Assembly (NCBI GenBank): GCA_036556265.1
Contig: DATBJU010000083.1
Span: 1-62,625, forward strand
Length of the DNA: 62,625 nt
Source of the DNA: JAUSIF01 sp036556265
GTDB taxonomy: Bacteria > Pseudomonadota > Alphaproteobacteria > Rhizobiales > Xanthobacteraceae
Reading direction: 5' to 3'
This document shows, one piece after another, positions 1 through 7,770 of the stretch (the stretch's first letter is position 1; every line of letters starts with the position of its first letter). The translations under genes and the position numbers were made by a program. The notes below the pieces were generated by a model. It ran no database searches and was not told the origin of the DNA. It saw nothing but the letters and a program-made list of their open reading frames with translations.

Positions 1-203
1 CCGGTCCGGCAAACGTGCTGATCATGCCCGCGTTTCACTCGGCATCGATTTCAACGAAGATGCTGCAGGAGCTCGGTGGCGCAACCGTGATCGGTCCGTT
101 GCTCGTGGGCCTCGATCGCTCGGTGCAGATCGTCCAGCTTTCCGCCAAGGACGCGGATCTCGTCAACATGGCCGTGCTCGCCGCGTTCAACATCAGCGGG
201 TAA
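1..203 (+). CDS. maeB: NADP-dependent malic enzyme, C-terminal fragment (phosphotransacetylase-like domain)
   Basis: Only the last 67 codons are in the window; the reading frame is open from base 3 and ends with TAA at 201-203. The residues (GPANVLIMPAFHSASISTKM, then ELGGATVIGPLLVGL and a terminal VNMAVLAAFNISG) match the extreme C-terminus of the phosphate acetyltransferase-like domain that follows the catalytic part of large MaeB-type malic enzymes, which decarboxylate malate to pyruvate with NADP reduction. In this subclass the PTA-like domain is thought to be regulatory. A stand-alone phosphotransacetylase is a less likely alternative because the terminal pattern is closer to MaeB. The malic enzyme domain itself lies outside the window. 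Confidence 0.75.
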   Translation, partial: GPANVLIMPAFHSASISTKMLQELGGATVIGPLLVGLDRSVQIVQLSAKDADLVNMAVLAAFNISG

Positions 204-211
204 TGTTTTTA

Positions 212-235
212 CCTCTCCCCGTAAACGGGGAGAGG
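212..235. repeat. Palindromic hairpin (10-bp perfect stem)
   Basis: CCTCTCCCCG at 212-221 and its exact complement at 226-235 enclose a TAAA loop. The element lies between the convergent ends of the malic enzyme and the adenosine kinase. There is no T-run after it on either strand (the T5 run at 206-210 precedes it), so it is not a canonical intrinsic terminator. Very similar short CTCTCCCC...GGGGAGAG palindromes are common as dispersed intergenic elements in Hyphomicrobiales. It may act as a transcript-end stabiliser for one or both genes. Confidence 0.55.
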
Positions 236-239
236 GAAA

Positions 240-1241
240 TCAAACCTTCAACCCATGCTCCTTGGCTAGGTCTGCGAGCCGCCGCGCGGGGCGCGCACCC
301 ACATGCGAGATGACTTCGGCCGCGGCCATCGCGCCAAGGCGCGCGGAAGCGACGTGCGGCAAGCCTTTGGCCAGGCCGTGGAGGAACCCCGCCGCGAACA
401 GATCGCCGGCGCCGGTCGCGTCGACGACGCGTTCGACGGGGAAGGCCGCAACGATCTCGGACTTGCCGCCCTCGACGACGATGGCGCCTTTCTCGCTGCG
501 CGTCACGACCGCGAGTTTCGCGTCGTTCGCGAGCGCCGCAAGCGCCGCGTCGAAATCGCCGGTCTCATAGAGGCTCTTCAATTCAGATTCGTTCGCGAAA
601 AGGAGATCGACAACGCGGCTTCGCGCGAGCTCGAGGAATTCGCCGCGGTAGCGATCGACACAGAAGGAGTCTGAGAGAGTGAGGGCGACGCTGCGGCCCG
701 CGCCATGCGCGACCTTGGCGGCCTTGCGGAAGGCTTCCTTCGCGTCCTTCGGATCCCAAAGATAGCCTTCAAGATAGGTAATCCTGGCGGCACCGATCTC
801 GTCTTCCGAGACGTCGGCGGGCGAGAGATTCTGCGCGGCGCCCAGGTAGGTATTCATCGTCCGTTCGCCGTCGGGCGTGATGAGAATGTAGGAGCGCGCG
901 GTGGAAGGCCCACTGGCGGCCGCCGGCGTGTCGAAGGCGACACCAGCCGCCCGGATATCGTGCGTGAAAACTTTTCCAAGCTCGTCGTCCTTGACCTTGC
1001 CGATGAAGGCGGCGCGTCCGCCGAAGGCGGCAACGCCCGCGATCGTATTCGCGGCGGAGCCACCGGAGATCTCCGTGCTTGGTCCCATCGCATCATAGAT
1101 CGATCGCGCACGCCCTTCGTCGATCAGCGTCATCGACCCCTTCGGCATTTTCTGCCTGACCAGGAAGTCGTCGTCCGTGCGCGCGAGCACGTCCACAATC
1201 GCGTTGCCGATGCCGAGAACATCGTAACGAATGGAAGCCAT
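240..1241 (-). CDS. PfkB-family sugar kinase, probable adenosine kinase
   Basis: A 333-residue ribokinase-fold (PfkB) enzyme. It begins MASIRYDVLGIGNAIVDVLA, has the glycine-rich GGSAANT motif near residue 60 and the C-terminal anion-hole/catalytic signature VVDATGAGDLFAAGFLHGLA with the base Asp. Alphaproteobacterial proteins of this length with the GNAIVD start are annotated as adenosine kinases, phosphorylating adenosine (or a related nucleoside or sugar) with ATP. The start at 1241 is chosen because GGAGGGG lies just upstream on the reverse strand. The reading frame stays open to 1904, but that extension is antisense to trpS and is not coding. Substrate identity is inferred; another PfkB substrate is possible. 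Confidence 0.82.
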   Translation of the reverse strand: MASIRYDVLGIGNAIVDVLARTDDDFLVRQKMPKGSMTLIDEGRARSIYDAMGPSTEISGGSAANTIAGVAAFGGRAAFIGKVKDDELGKVFTHDIRAAGVAFDTPAAASGPSTARSYILITPDGERTMNTYLGAAQNLSPADVSEDEIGAARITYLEGYLWDPKDAKEAFRKAAKVAHGAGRSVALTLSDSFCVDRYRGEFLELARSRVVDLLFANESELKSLYETGDFDAALAALANDAKLAVVTRSEKGAIVVEGGKSEIVAAFPVERVVDATGAGDLFAAGFLHGLAKGLPHVASARLGAMAAAEVISHVGARPARRLADLAKEHGLKV

Positions 1242-1254
1242 CAGCCCCTCCGGA

Positions 1255-1285
1255 CACAGCGCGTCCGCGTAGCAAACGCGCTGTG
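1255..1285. repeat. 10-bp perfect inverted repeat between divergent kinase and trpS
   Basis: CACAGCGCGT (1255-1264) is repeated in inverted form at 1276-1285 with an 11-base loop. It lies 14 bases upstream of the adenosine kinase start codon and inside the 198-base divergent gap to trpS. No T-run follows, so it is either an operator for a dimeric regulator or a hairpin in the kinase leader. No other recognisable site was found in this gap. Confidence 0.4.
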
Positions 1286-1439
1286 CCACCGCAACGGCGA
1301 GTGAAAGGACCATGGACGCCGCCGAGCTGGCCGCTCGCCCTGCTCGCCAGCGCGGCAATGGCAGTGGGCGAACCCCCAACGCCCTTGCCTCGATTGGCAG
1401 GCGCGTGGCATGAGGCGGCGCCTGCTGGCGAGGGACTCG

Positions 1440-2477
1440 ATGGCGAAATTCAAGGAACGCGTCTTTTCCGGGGTGCAGCCCACAGGCAACCTGCATCTCG
1501 GCAACTATCTCGGCGCGATCAAGCGGTTCGTCGAGCTCCAGGACCGTTACGACTGCATCTACTGCGTCGTCGACATGCACGCGATCACTGTCTGGCAGGA
1601 CCCGGACGAGCTTACCCGCAACATTCGCGAAGTAACGGCGGCATTCATTGCGTGCGGCATCGACCCGAAGATGCACATCGTGTTCAACCAGTCGCAGGTG
1701 CACGAACACGCGGAGCTCGCCTGGATCTTCAACTGCATTGCGCGCGTCGGCTGGCTCAACCGCATGACGCAGTTCAAGGAGAAGGCCGGCAAGGATCGCG
1801 AGAATGCATCGGTCGGCCTTTACGCCTATCCGTGCCTGATGGCGGCCGACATTCTGGCCTACCGCGCAACGCATGTGCCGGTTGGCGAAGATCAGAAGCA
1901 GCATCTCGAGCTCACGCGCGATGTCGCGCAGAAATTCAACAACGACTTTGCGCAGCGCATCAGCGCGCTCGGCTTCGGCGACGCCTTCTTCCCGCTTACC
2001 GAGCCGCTGATATCCGGACCGGCTACGCGCGTGATGTCGCTGCGCGACGGAACGAAGAAGATGTCGAAGTCGGACGCCTCGGACTATTCACGCATCAATC
2101 TCACGGATGTTGCGGATGAGATCGCGCAGAAGATCAGGAAGGCGCGCACCGATCCGCATCCGCTGCCGGCAAGCGAGAAGGAGCTTGCGCAGCGGGCCGA
2201 GGCGGACAACCTAGTCGGCATCTATGCGGCGCTCGGCGGGATTTCGAAGTCCGATGTGTTGCGCGAATTCGGCGGTGCACAGTTCTCTCGCTTCAAGGAA
2301 GCACTCACGGAGCTCGCCGTCGACAAGCTCGGACCGATCGGCGGGGAGATGAAGCGCCTCGTGCAAGACGCGAAATACATCGATGGCGTGCTCGCGGACG
2401 GCGCCGAACGCGCGCATGCGATTGCGTCACAAACGCTGAAAGCGGTGAAGGACATCGTCGGTTTCGTGCACCGTTGA
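1440..2477 (+). CDS. trpS: Tryptophanyl-tRNA synthetase
   Basis: Class I aminoacyl-tRNA synthetase that charges tRNA-Trp in the cytoplasm; 345 residues, normal for bacterial TrpS. The HIGH-like motif is GNLHLGN at residues 16-22 and the KMSKS loop is exact at about residues 207-211. Start 1440 (MAKFKERVFSG) is preferred over an in-frame ATG at 1410 because GAGGGA sits 5-6 bases upstream of 1440 and family members start at this point. It is followed 62 bases later by a universal stress protein and a NifU-like gene, the order usual in Hyphomicrobiales. MurJ, which often precedes trpS there, is not adjacent here. Confidence 0.96.
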   Translation: MAKFKERVFSGVQPTGNLHLGNYLGAIKRFVELQDRYDCIYCVVDMHAITVWQDPDELTRNIREVTAAFIACGIDPKMHIVFNQSQVHEHAELAWIFNCIARVGWLNRMTQFKEKAGKDRENASVGLYAYPCLMAADILAYRATHVPVGEDQKQHLELTRDVAQKFNNDFAQRISALGFGDAFFPLTEPLISGPATRVMSLRDGTKKMSKSDASDYSRINLTDVADEIAQKIRKARTDPHPLPASEKELAQRAEADNLVGIYAALGGISKSDVLREFGGAQFSRFKEALTELAVDKLGPIGGEMKRLVQDAKYIDGVLADGAERAHAIASQTLKAVKDIVGFVHR

Positions 2478-2539
2478 ACGCTTGTCGGCCGGCAGAGGAG
2501 CGTGGCAGCATTCGCCGGCGGCAGGCTTGAGGCCAGAGG

Positions 2540-3037
2540 ATGAGCGCGAAGCGCAAGAGCTACGAGCCCGGACACCAGCGAAAATTCCTCGTCATCGTCG
2601 ACGAGACGCCGGAGTGCGATCGCGCCGTCTACTACGCGGCACGAAGGGCCGCGCGTACCGGCGGACGGCTCGTGCTCGTTTCGGTGATTTCGATCGGCGA
2701 AGTGAACCAGCAATGGCTCGGCGTCGGCGACCTGATGCTCGAGGAAGCGCGCGCAGAGGCCGAGGGGCGGCTCGACCATTACGCGGTGCGCGCGCGCAAT
2801 CTCGCGGGCGTCGATCCGGAGCGCGTGCTGCGCCAGGGGGTCAAGGCTGATGAAATCATCAAGTACATCGACGAAGACGAGGATATCGCCGTGCTCGTCC
2901 TTGCCGCCGGAACCGGCAAGGAGGGGCCGGGCCCGCTCGTGTCGTCACTCGCCGGCGCCGGATCGGGAAACTTCCCGATTCCCATCACGATCGTGCCTGG
3001 ACACCTCAAAGATGAGGATTTGGACGCGGTCGCGTGA
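2540..3037 (+). CDS. Universal stress protein (UspA family)
   Basis: A 165-residue single-domain Usp protein. The first beta strand FLVIVDETPECDRAVYYAAR carries the usual Asp after the strand, and the C-terminal part has a glycine-rich segment (LAGAGSGNFPIPITIVPG) in the position of the G-x2-G-x9-G(S/T) nucleotide loop, somewhat altered. Usp proteins are cytoplasmic and associated with stress survival; the exact role is unknown. It lies between trpS and the NifU-like gene, the usual place for this orthologue in Hyphomicrobiales. The ATG at 2540 is preceded by a purine-rich GGCCAGAGG. Confidence 0.85.
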   Translation: MSAKRKSYEPGHQRKFLVIVDETPECDRAVYYAARRAARTGGRLVLVSVISIGEVNQQWLGVGDLMLEEARAEAEGRLDHYAVRARNLAGVDPERVLRQGVKADEIIKYIDEDEDIAVLVLAAGTGKEGPGPLVSSLAGAGSGNFPIPITIVPGHLKDEDLDAVA

Positions 3038-3123
3038 GCCTCTTTCGGAACCCGCCCGGAAGCCCTAAATTCAGATCGAAGCAAGCGAATCCGGCGCCTC
3101 CGCGCCGGCCCGGGAGCGATTCC

Positions 3124-3690
3124 ATGTTCATCCAGACCGAGACCACGCCCAATCCCGCCACGCTCAAGTTCCTGCCCGGACGTACGGTGCTCGAGGAGGG
3201 CACGCTTGACCTGCGCGATGCGACCGCTGCGGCGCAGTCTCCCCTCGCCGAACGGCTGTTCGCGGTCGACGGCGTCACCGGCGTTTTCTTCGGTCGCGAT
3301 TTCATCACGGTCAGCAAGCGCGAAGGCGAATGGGCACACCTGAAGCCGGCGATCCTCGGCGCGATCATGGAGCATTTTCTCTCGGGCGAGCCGCTTATAC
3401 GCGCGGGTGCGGCGAGCGAGATCACGCCCGAGGGCGGCGATGAATTCTTCGAGGACAAGGACGCGGGAACGGTCGCGACCATCAAGGAGCTGATCGAGAC
3501 GCGCGTACGTCCGGCGGTCGCATCCGACGGCGGCGACATCACATTCCGCGGGTACCGCGAAGGCGTCGTCTATCTCAACATGCGCGGGGCGTGCGCCGGC
3601 TGCCCGTCCTCGACCGCCACGCTCAAGAACGGCATCGAGAATTTGCTCCGCCATTTCGTTCCCGACGTGGTCGAGGTCCGCCCGGTCTGA
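3124..3690 (+). CDS. NifU/Nfu-type Fe-S scaffold or carrier protein
   Basis: 188 residues with two domains. The Nfu N-terminal domain (MFIQTETTPNPATLKFLPG, residues 1-88) is followed by a NifU C-terminal domain from about residue 110. The domain includes the cluster-binding CAGC (CxxC) in RGACAGCPSSTATLKNGIE. Such proteins carry [4Fe-4S] clusters to client apoproteins. Local clients could include MiaB, which needs two clusters. The frame is open upstream to 3034, but MFIQTET is the conserved family start. The gene precedes tsaB by 33 bases and is probably cotranscribed. Confidence 0.93.
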   Translation: MFIQTETTPNPATLKFLPGRTVLEEGTLDLRDATAAAQSPLAERLFAVDGVTGVFFGRDFITVSKREGEWAHLKPAILGAIMEHFLSGEPLIRAGAASEITPEGGDEFFEDKDAGTVATIKELIETRVRPAVASDGGDITFRGYREGVVYLNMRGACAGCPSSTATLKNGIENLLRHFVPDVVEVRPV

Positions 3691-3723
3691 CCCGGGCCGC
3701 TCGGCGACAAGGTTCAGGGCTGC

Positions 3724-4473
3724 TTGTCGTCAACCGATCTAAACCTTCCACGCGGCGATACCGGCGCGAGACGCGACGGGCCACGCCGACTTGTGCTCGC
3801 GATCGACACTGCGCTCGGTGCGTGCGCCGCCGCGGTCTTCGACGCAACGCTAGGGCATTCGCTCGCCGTGCAGTCCTACGTGATGAGCCGGGGCCACGCC
3901 GAGGTGCTGATCCCGCTGGTCGAGCGAGTGATGCACGACGGGCACGTCAATTTCGATCGTCTCGACCGCATCGTGACGACGATCGGTCCCGGCAGCTTCA
4001 CAGGCTTGCGCGTGGGTATTTCAGCCGCGCGCGGATTTGGGCTGGCCGCGGGACGGCCTGTGGTCGGCGTCTCGACCCTCGACGCCCTCGTTGCACCCTA
4101 CGTAAATGACGTCGAGACCGTTCCGATCGTCGCGGCGATCGACGCCAAGCACGGCAACCTCTACATGCAAATGGTGGGCGCCGGCGGGCGCGTGCTTGTG
4201 GCGCCACGGCTGGCGAGCCTCGGAGAAGCGGTTCGCGCGGTCGCGATCGGCCTCGTGCGGATCATCGGCTCGGGTGCGGAATTGCTCGCCAACCAGTGGC
4301 CGGCGCCCGACATCCCGAGCCCGCTCCTCGTCGACGCGAGACCCGCGCCCGACATCGAATGGGTCGCACGCCTCGGAGCCAAGGCGATCCCCGAGAAGGC
4401 GCTGCCGCGCCCGCTTTATCTCCGGGCGCCCGACGCACGTCCGCAGGACGCACACCGTCTGCAACGCCGATGA
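3724..4473 (+). CDS. tsaB: tRNA threonylcarbamoyladenosine biosynthesis protein TsaB
   Basis: A YeaZ-type ASKHA-fold protein that partners TsaD, with TsaE, to make t6A at position 37 of ANN-decoding tRNAs. Visible motifs are LAIDTALGACAAAVFD at the N-terminus and TIGPGSFTGLRVGISAARG, the family signature. The start is uncertain. TTG at 3724 gives 249 residues with a non-conserved leader of about 20 residues, while GTG at 3793 gives a product that begins right at LAIDTA, as most TsaB proteins do. The stop overlaps the rimI start (ATGA), indicating coupling. The TsaE partner is also in this window, as part of a fusion protein at 55119. Confidence 0.92.
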   Translation: MSSTDLNLPRGDTGARRDGPRRLVLAIDTALGACAAAVFDATLGHSLAVQSYVMSRGHAEVLIPLVERVMHDGHVNFDRLDRIVTTIGPGSFTGLRVGISAARGFGLAAGRPVVGVSTLDALVAPYVNDVETVPIVAAIDAKHGNLYMQMVGAGGRVLVAPRLASLGEAVRAVAIGLVRIIGSGAELLANQWPAPDIPSPLLVDARPAPDIEWVARLGAKAIPEKALPRPLYLRAPDARPQDAHRLQRR

Positions 4474-4961
4474 TCGGTTCGATCGTCAAGTTCTTTCGGC
4501 GGCCCGAGCCGGCGCTGCTCGATGCGCGGGCAGAAGACGCGGCGGCGCTCGCAGCGCTGCACGCGAGCGCATTTCGTCACGGCTGGAGCGAGGCGGAATT
4601 CGAGCGGCTTCTGGCCGACCGCAATGTGCTTTGTCATCTCGCGCGCGCCGCCGGCGGTACGGGCGCCGTGGTGGGATTCGTGATCGCGCGAATCATCGAG
4701 GACGAGGCGGAGATCCTGATGGTTGCGGTGGCGCCCGGCGAACGGGGGCGTGGCCTCGCCCGGCGCCTGCTCGCGCGCCATCTGGGCCGGCTCGCCGCAC
4801 GCGGGGCGCGGCGCGTGTTTCTCGAGGTCGATGAAGGGAACGATCCAGCGATCAGGCTTTACACGCGGGCCGGGTTCGAGCGGGTCGGGCGGCGACCCGG
4901 CTACTATGTCACTCCGGGCGGCAACGCGGCGGCGCTGCTGTTGCGGCGTGATCTCGCTTGA
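4470..4961 (+). CDS. rimI: GNAT N-acetyltransferase, RimI-like
   Basis: 163 residues. The GNAT acetyl-CoA pyrophosphate loop is EILMVAVAPGERGRGLARRL (Q/RxxGxG/A form RGRGLA), and NPAIRLYTRAGFERVGRRPGYY resembles RimI motif B. RimI acetylates the N-terminus of ribosomal protein S18; many alphaproteobacterial members next to tsaB are annotated this way, although the substrate is not proven. The ATG at 4470 overlaps the tsaB stop by four bases, the classical tsaB-rimI arrangement. The next gene, a Fur-family regulator, starts 53 bases later. Confidence 0.88.
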   Translation: MIGSIVKFFRRPEPALLDARAEDAAALAALHASAFRHGWSEAEFERLLADRNVLCHLARAAGGTGAVVGFVIARIIEDEAEILMVAVAPGERGRGLARRLLARHLGRLAARGARRVFLEVDEGNDPAIRLYTRAGFERVGRRPGYYVTPGGNAAALLLRRDLA

Positions 4962-5014
4962 GGCACGCGGTGGACGGGGCGCGCTGCCAACCGTAAAATC
5001 CGAACACCGCCACA

Positions 5015-5461
5015 ATGCAGGATGCAGGCGTGACCGAAGACAAGCTCACCGCGATCGAGGAGGCGTGCGCTGCCAGGGGCATGCGCATGACCGAACAGCG
5101 TCGCGTGATCGCGCGCGTGCTCGGGCAGGCGCAGGACCACCCGGACGTTGAGGAGCTCTATCGGCGAGCGTCGAAGATCGATGACAAGATCTCGATCTCG
5201 ACGGTCTATCGCACAGTACGGCTGCTCGAGGATGCGGGCATCATCGAACGCCACGATTTCCGCGCGGGCCGTGCCCGCTACGAGCAGGTGCCCGAGGAGC
5301 ATCACGACCATCTGATAAACCTGCGGACAGGCGAAGTCACCGAATTCCGCTCCGAGGAGATCGAACGGCTCCAGGAAGCGGTCGCGCGCAAGCTCGGCTA
5401 CAAGCTCGTGGACCATCGGCTCGAGCTCTACGCGGTGCCGCTCGACAGTAAGAAGTCCTGA
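5015..5461 (+). CDS. fur: Fur-family metalloregulator (Fur/Mur)
   Basis: 148 residues: a winged-helix DNA-binding domain (RMTEQRRVIARVL; SISTVYRTVRLLEDAG as recognition helix) and a dimerisation/metal domain with PEEHHDHLI and the downstream GEVTEFRSEEIE. The CxxC zinc pairs of enteric Fur are absent, as is usual for alphaproteobacterial Fur/Mur. In rhizobia the orthologue at this locus (tsaB-rimI-fur-plsC-miaB) often responds to manganese (Mur), so an iron versus manganese role cannot be decided from sequence. The start may be ATG 5015 or GTG 5030. The second Fur-family protein in the window is Irr (29888). Confidence 0.92.
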   Translation: MQDAGVTEDKLTAIEEACAARGMRMTEQRRVIARVLGQAQDHPDVEELYRRASKIDDKISISTVYRTVRLLEDAGIIERHDFRAGRARYEQVPEEHHDHLINLRTGEVTEFRSEEIERLQEAVARKLGYKLVDHRLELYAVPLDSKKS

Positions 5462-5467
5462 TCACAG

Positions 5468-6286
5468 ATGGTCCGCGTTTTCTTCGCCGTGCTCGTGCTT
5501 GCGGCCGTGACGGCAATCGGCATCCCGCTGCAGTGGCTCTCCCTCAAGCTCGGGCTGCCATCACGCCGGTGGATCCCCGTGCTGTTCCACCGTATCTGCG
5601 CGCCGATGTTCGGATTGCACATCAGCGTGCGGGGGAAGCCCGCCGTGGAGCGGCCGCTGCTGCTGATCGCGAACCATTCGTCCTGGCTCGACGTCACGGT
5701 GCTCACGTCGTTCCTGCCCGCCGTGTTCATCGCAAAGAGCGAGATCGCCGGCTGGCCGCTGTTCGGGCTGTTTGCGAAATTGCAGCGATCCGTGTTCGTC
5801 GACCGATCGCGGCGACAGGCGACGGGCGACGTAAACCGCACGATCGCGTCGAGACTTGCCGAGGGCGATCCGGTGGTGCTGTTCGGCGAAGGTAGGGCGA
5901 GCGACGGCAACCGCGTGCTGCCGTTCCGCACGGCGCTGCTCGGCGCGCTGCGCGACGCGCTCGGGAACGGCGGCCGTGGCTGGGTGCAGCCGGTGTCGAT
6001 CGCCTACACGTGCCTGCACGGTCTGCCGATGGGACGACAGCATCGGCCGTTCGCCGCCTGGTACGGCGAGATGGACCTCTTACCCCACCTCATCGGCGTC
6101 CTACGTGAAGGTGCGCTCGATGTCGTCGTGACGTTCGGTGTTCCGTTCCAGGTGGGCCCCGAGGTCGACCGCAAGTCGCTTGCGCTCGCGACCGAAGACT
6201 CGGTGCGACGGATGACGGCGGCGGCGCTCGCGGGCCGGAAAGAGGCCGATTTCCGGGCCGTTCCCTTGGCGGCGGAAAACCGGTAG
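5468..6286 (+). CDS. plsC: 1-acyl-sn-glycerol-3-phosphate acyltransferase
   Basis: 272 residues with an N-terminal membrane anchor (residues 3-25, hydrophobic VFFAVLVLAAVTAIGIPL) and a PlsC acyltransferase domain. Block I is NHSSWLD (H-x4-D catalytic pair). Block III reads LFGEGRASDG in place of the commoner PEGTRS. The enzyme acylates lysophosphatidic acid (or a related lysolipid) at the inner membrane. It starts 6 bases after fur and is most likely in the same transcript. An alternative is a lyso-ornithine lipid acyltransferase (OlsA-like), which shares the same motifs. Confidence 0.88.
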   Translation: MVRVFFAVLVLAAVTAIGIPLQWLSLKLGLPSRRWIPVLFHRICAPMFGLHISVRGKPAVERPLLLIANHSSWLDVTVLTSFLPAVFIAKSEIAGWPLFGLFAKLQRSVFVDRSRRQATGDVNRTIASRLAEGDPVVLFGEGRASDGNRVLPFRTALLGALRDALGNGGRGWVQPVSIAYTCLHGLPMGRQHRPFAAWYGEMDLLPHLIGVLREGALDVVVTFGVPFQVGPEVDRKSLALATEDSVRRMTAAALAGRKEADFRAVPLAAENR

Positions 6287-6372
6287 AACGATCTCGATCA
6301 GCGGATCGCCGGGTGAGCCATAGGCAGGATGCAACCAGTTCGAGCGGCGCCCAACCCAGCGCCCACGGCGCA

Positions 6373-7770
6373 ATGAGCGGAACGCGCAGGCTCTACGTCA
6401 AATCCTTCGGCTGCCAGATGAACGTCTACGACTCGCATCGTATGGCGGACGCCATGGCGCGCGAGGGCTACGCCGAGACCTCGGAGCCGGGTCAGGCCGA
6501 TCTCCTCATTCTGAATACCTGCCACATCCGCGAAAAGGCCGCGGAAAAGGTCTACTCCGAGCTTGGGCGCGTCAAATTGCTGAAGCAGAGGGCAGAAGCG
6601 GGCGGGCGGAAAATGCTCGTTGCCGTGGCCGGTTGCGTCGCGCAGGCCGAAGGCGAGGAAATCCTGCGACGGGCGCCCGTCGTCGACCTCGTGGTCGGCC
6701 CGCAGAGCATTCATCGGCTGCCTTCGCTCGTCGCCCGCGCGGCAAAGGGCGAGCCTGCGGTCGACACGGAGTTCCCGGTCGAAGACAAGTTCGACTTTCT
6801 CGCGCCACCGACAACCAAGGCTACACGTGCACGCGGGGTCACGGCGTTCGTGACGGTGCAGGAAGGCTGCGACAAGTTCTGCACGTTTTGCGTCGTTCCC
6901 TACACACGCGGCGCGGAGGTCTCGCGACCGGTAGATCGCATCGTCACGGAGGTCGAAAGTCTCGCCGGGGCGGGCGTCCGTGAAGTCACGCTGATCGGTC
7001 AGAACGTCAACGCCTATCATGGCCCAGGTTCCAATGGCCGCGACTGGTCGCTCGCGCAATTGCTCGCGCGCATCGCTGAGGTCGAGGGTGTTGAGCGGCT
7101 GCGTTACACGACGAGTCATCCGCGCGACATGCGCGAGGACCTGATCGCGGCGCATCGCGATCAGTCGAAGCTCATGCCCTACCTGCATCTCCCGGTGCAG
7201 TCGGGCTCGGACCGGATCCTCGCGGCGATGAACCGCGGTCATGGGCGGGATGCGTATCTCGCGATCATCGAGCGCGTGCGGAACGCGCGGCCCGACATCG
7301 CTCTGTCATCGGATTTCATCGTCGGCTTCCCGGGCGAGAGCGAGGAGGATTTCGCGGCGACGCTCGATCTCGTCAAGCGGGCCGGCTTCGCGCAGGCCTA
7401 TTCGTTCAAGTACAGCCCGCGGCCCGGCACGCCGGCGGCGGAAATGGACCAGATTCCGGAAGCGGTGAAAGCGGAGCGCCTTGCGCGCCTGCAAGCGGCC
7501 CTCGATGCACAGCAGCAACGGTTCAACGCCGCTTGTGTCGGCCGATCGCTCGATGTGCTGTTCGAGAAGCCGGGGCGAATCGACGGCCAATTGGTCGGCC
7601 GCTCGCCCTACCTGCAGCCGGTGCAGGCGATGGCGCCGGCCGAATTGATCGGCTCTGTCGCGCGTGTGCGTGTGGTCGAGGCCGGCGCAAACAGCCTCTT
7701 CGGCGAGCTCATTCCTGCGCCGCGTGAGGCAACGCCGCGCGCCCTGCGGTCCGCGGCGGGAGGTGCCTAG
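6373..7770 (+). CDS. miaB: tRNA-2-methylthio-N6-dimethylallyladenosine synthase
   Basis: Radical SAM methylthiotransferase that converts i6A37 to ms2i6A37 in tRNA. From start 6373 it has 465 residues. The N-terminal UPF0004 domain has auxiliary-cluster cysteines at Cys14 (SFGCQMN), Cys50 (NTCHIREKA) and Cys88 (AGCVAQ). The radical SAM motif is Cys166-x3-Cys170-x2-Cys173 (GCDKFCTFC), and a TRAM domain closes the protein. A GTG at 6313 would add 20 unconserved residues; neither start has a strong ribosome binding site, and 6373 gives the family-typical beginning. phoH follows immediately. Confidence 0.96.
   Translation: MSGTRRLYVKSFGCQMNVYDSHRMADAMAREGYAETSEPGQADLLILNTCHIREKAAEKVYSELGRVKLLKQRAEAGGRKMLVAVAGCVAQAEGEEILRRAPVVDLVVGPQSIHRLPSLVARAAKGEPAVDTEFPVEDKFDFLAPPTTKATRARGVTAFVTVQEGCDKFCTFCVVPYTRGAEVSRPVDRIVTEVESLAGAGVREVTLIGQNVNAYHGPGSNGRDWSLAQLLARIAEVEGVERLRYTTSHPRDMREDLIAAHRDQSKLMPYLHLPVQSGSDRILAAMNRGHGRDAYLAIIERVRNARPDIALSSDFIVGFPGESEEDFAATLDLVKRAGFAQAYSFKYSPRPGTPAAEMDQIPEAVKAERLARLQAALDAQQQRFNAACVGRSLDVLFEKPGRIDGQLVGRSPYLQPVQAMAPAELIGSVARVRVVEAGANSLFGELIPAPREATPRALRSAAGGA

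Noticed and set aside
240..1904. 554-codon frame that extends the adenosine kinase upstream
   Set aside because: The part beyond 1241 is antisense to trpS, shows no conservation pattern, and a good ribosome binding site precedes the start at 1241.
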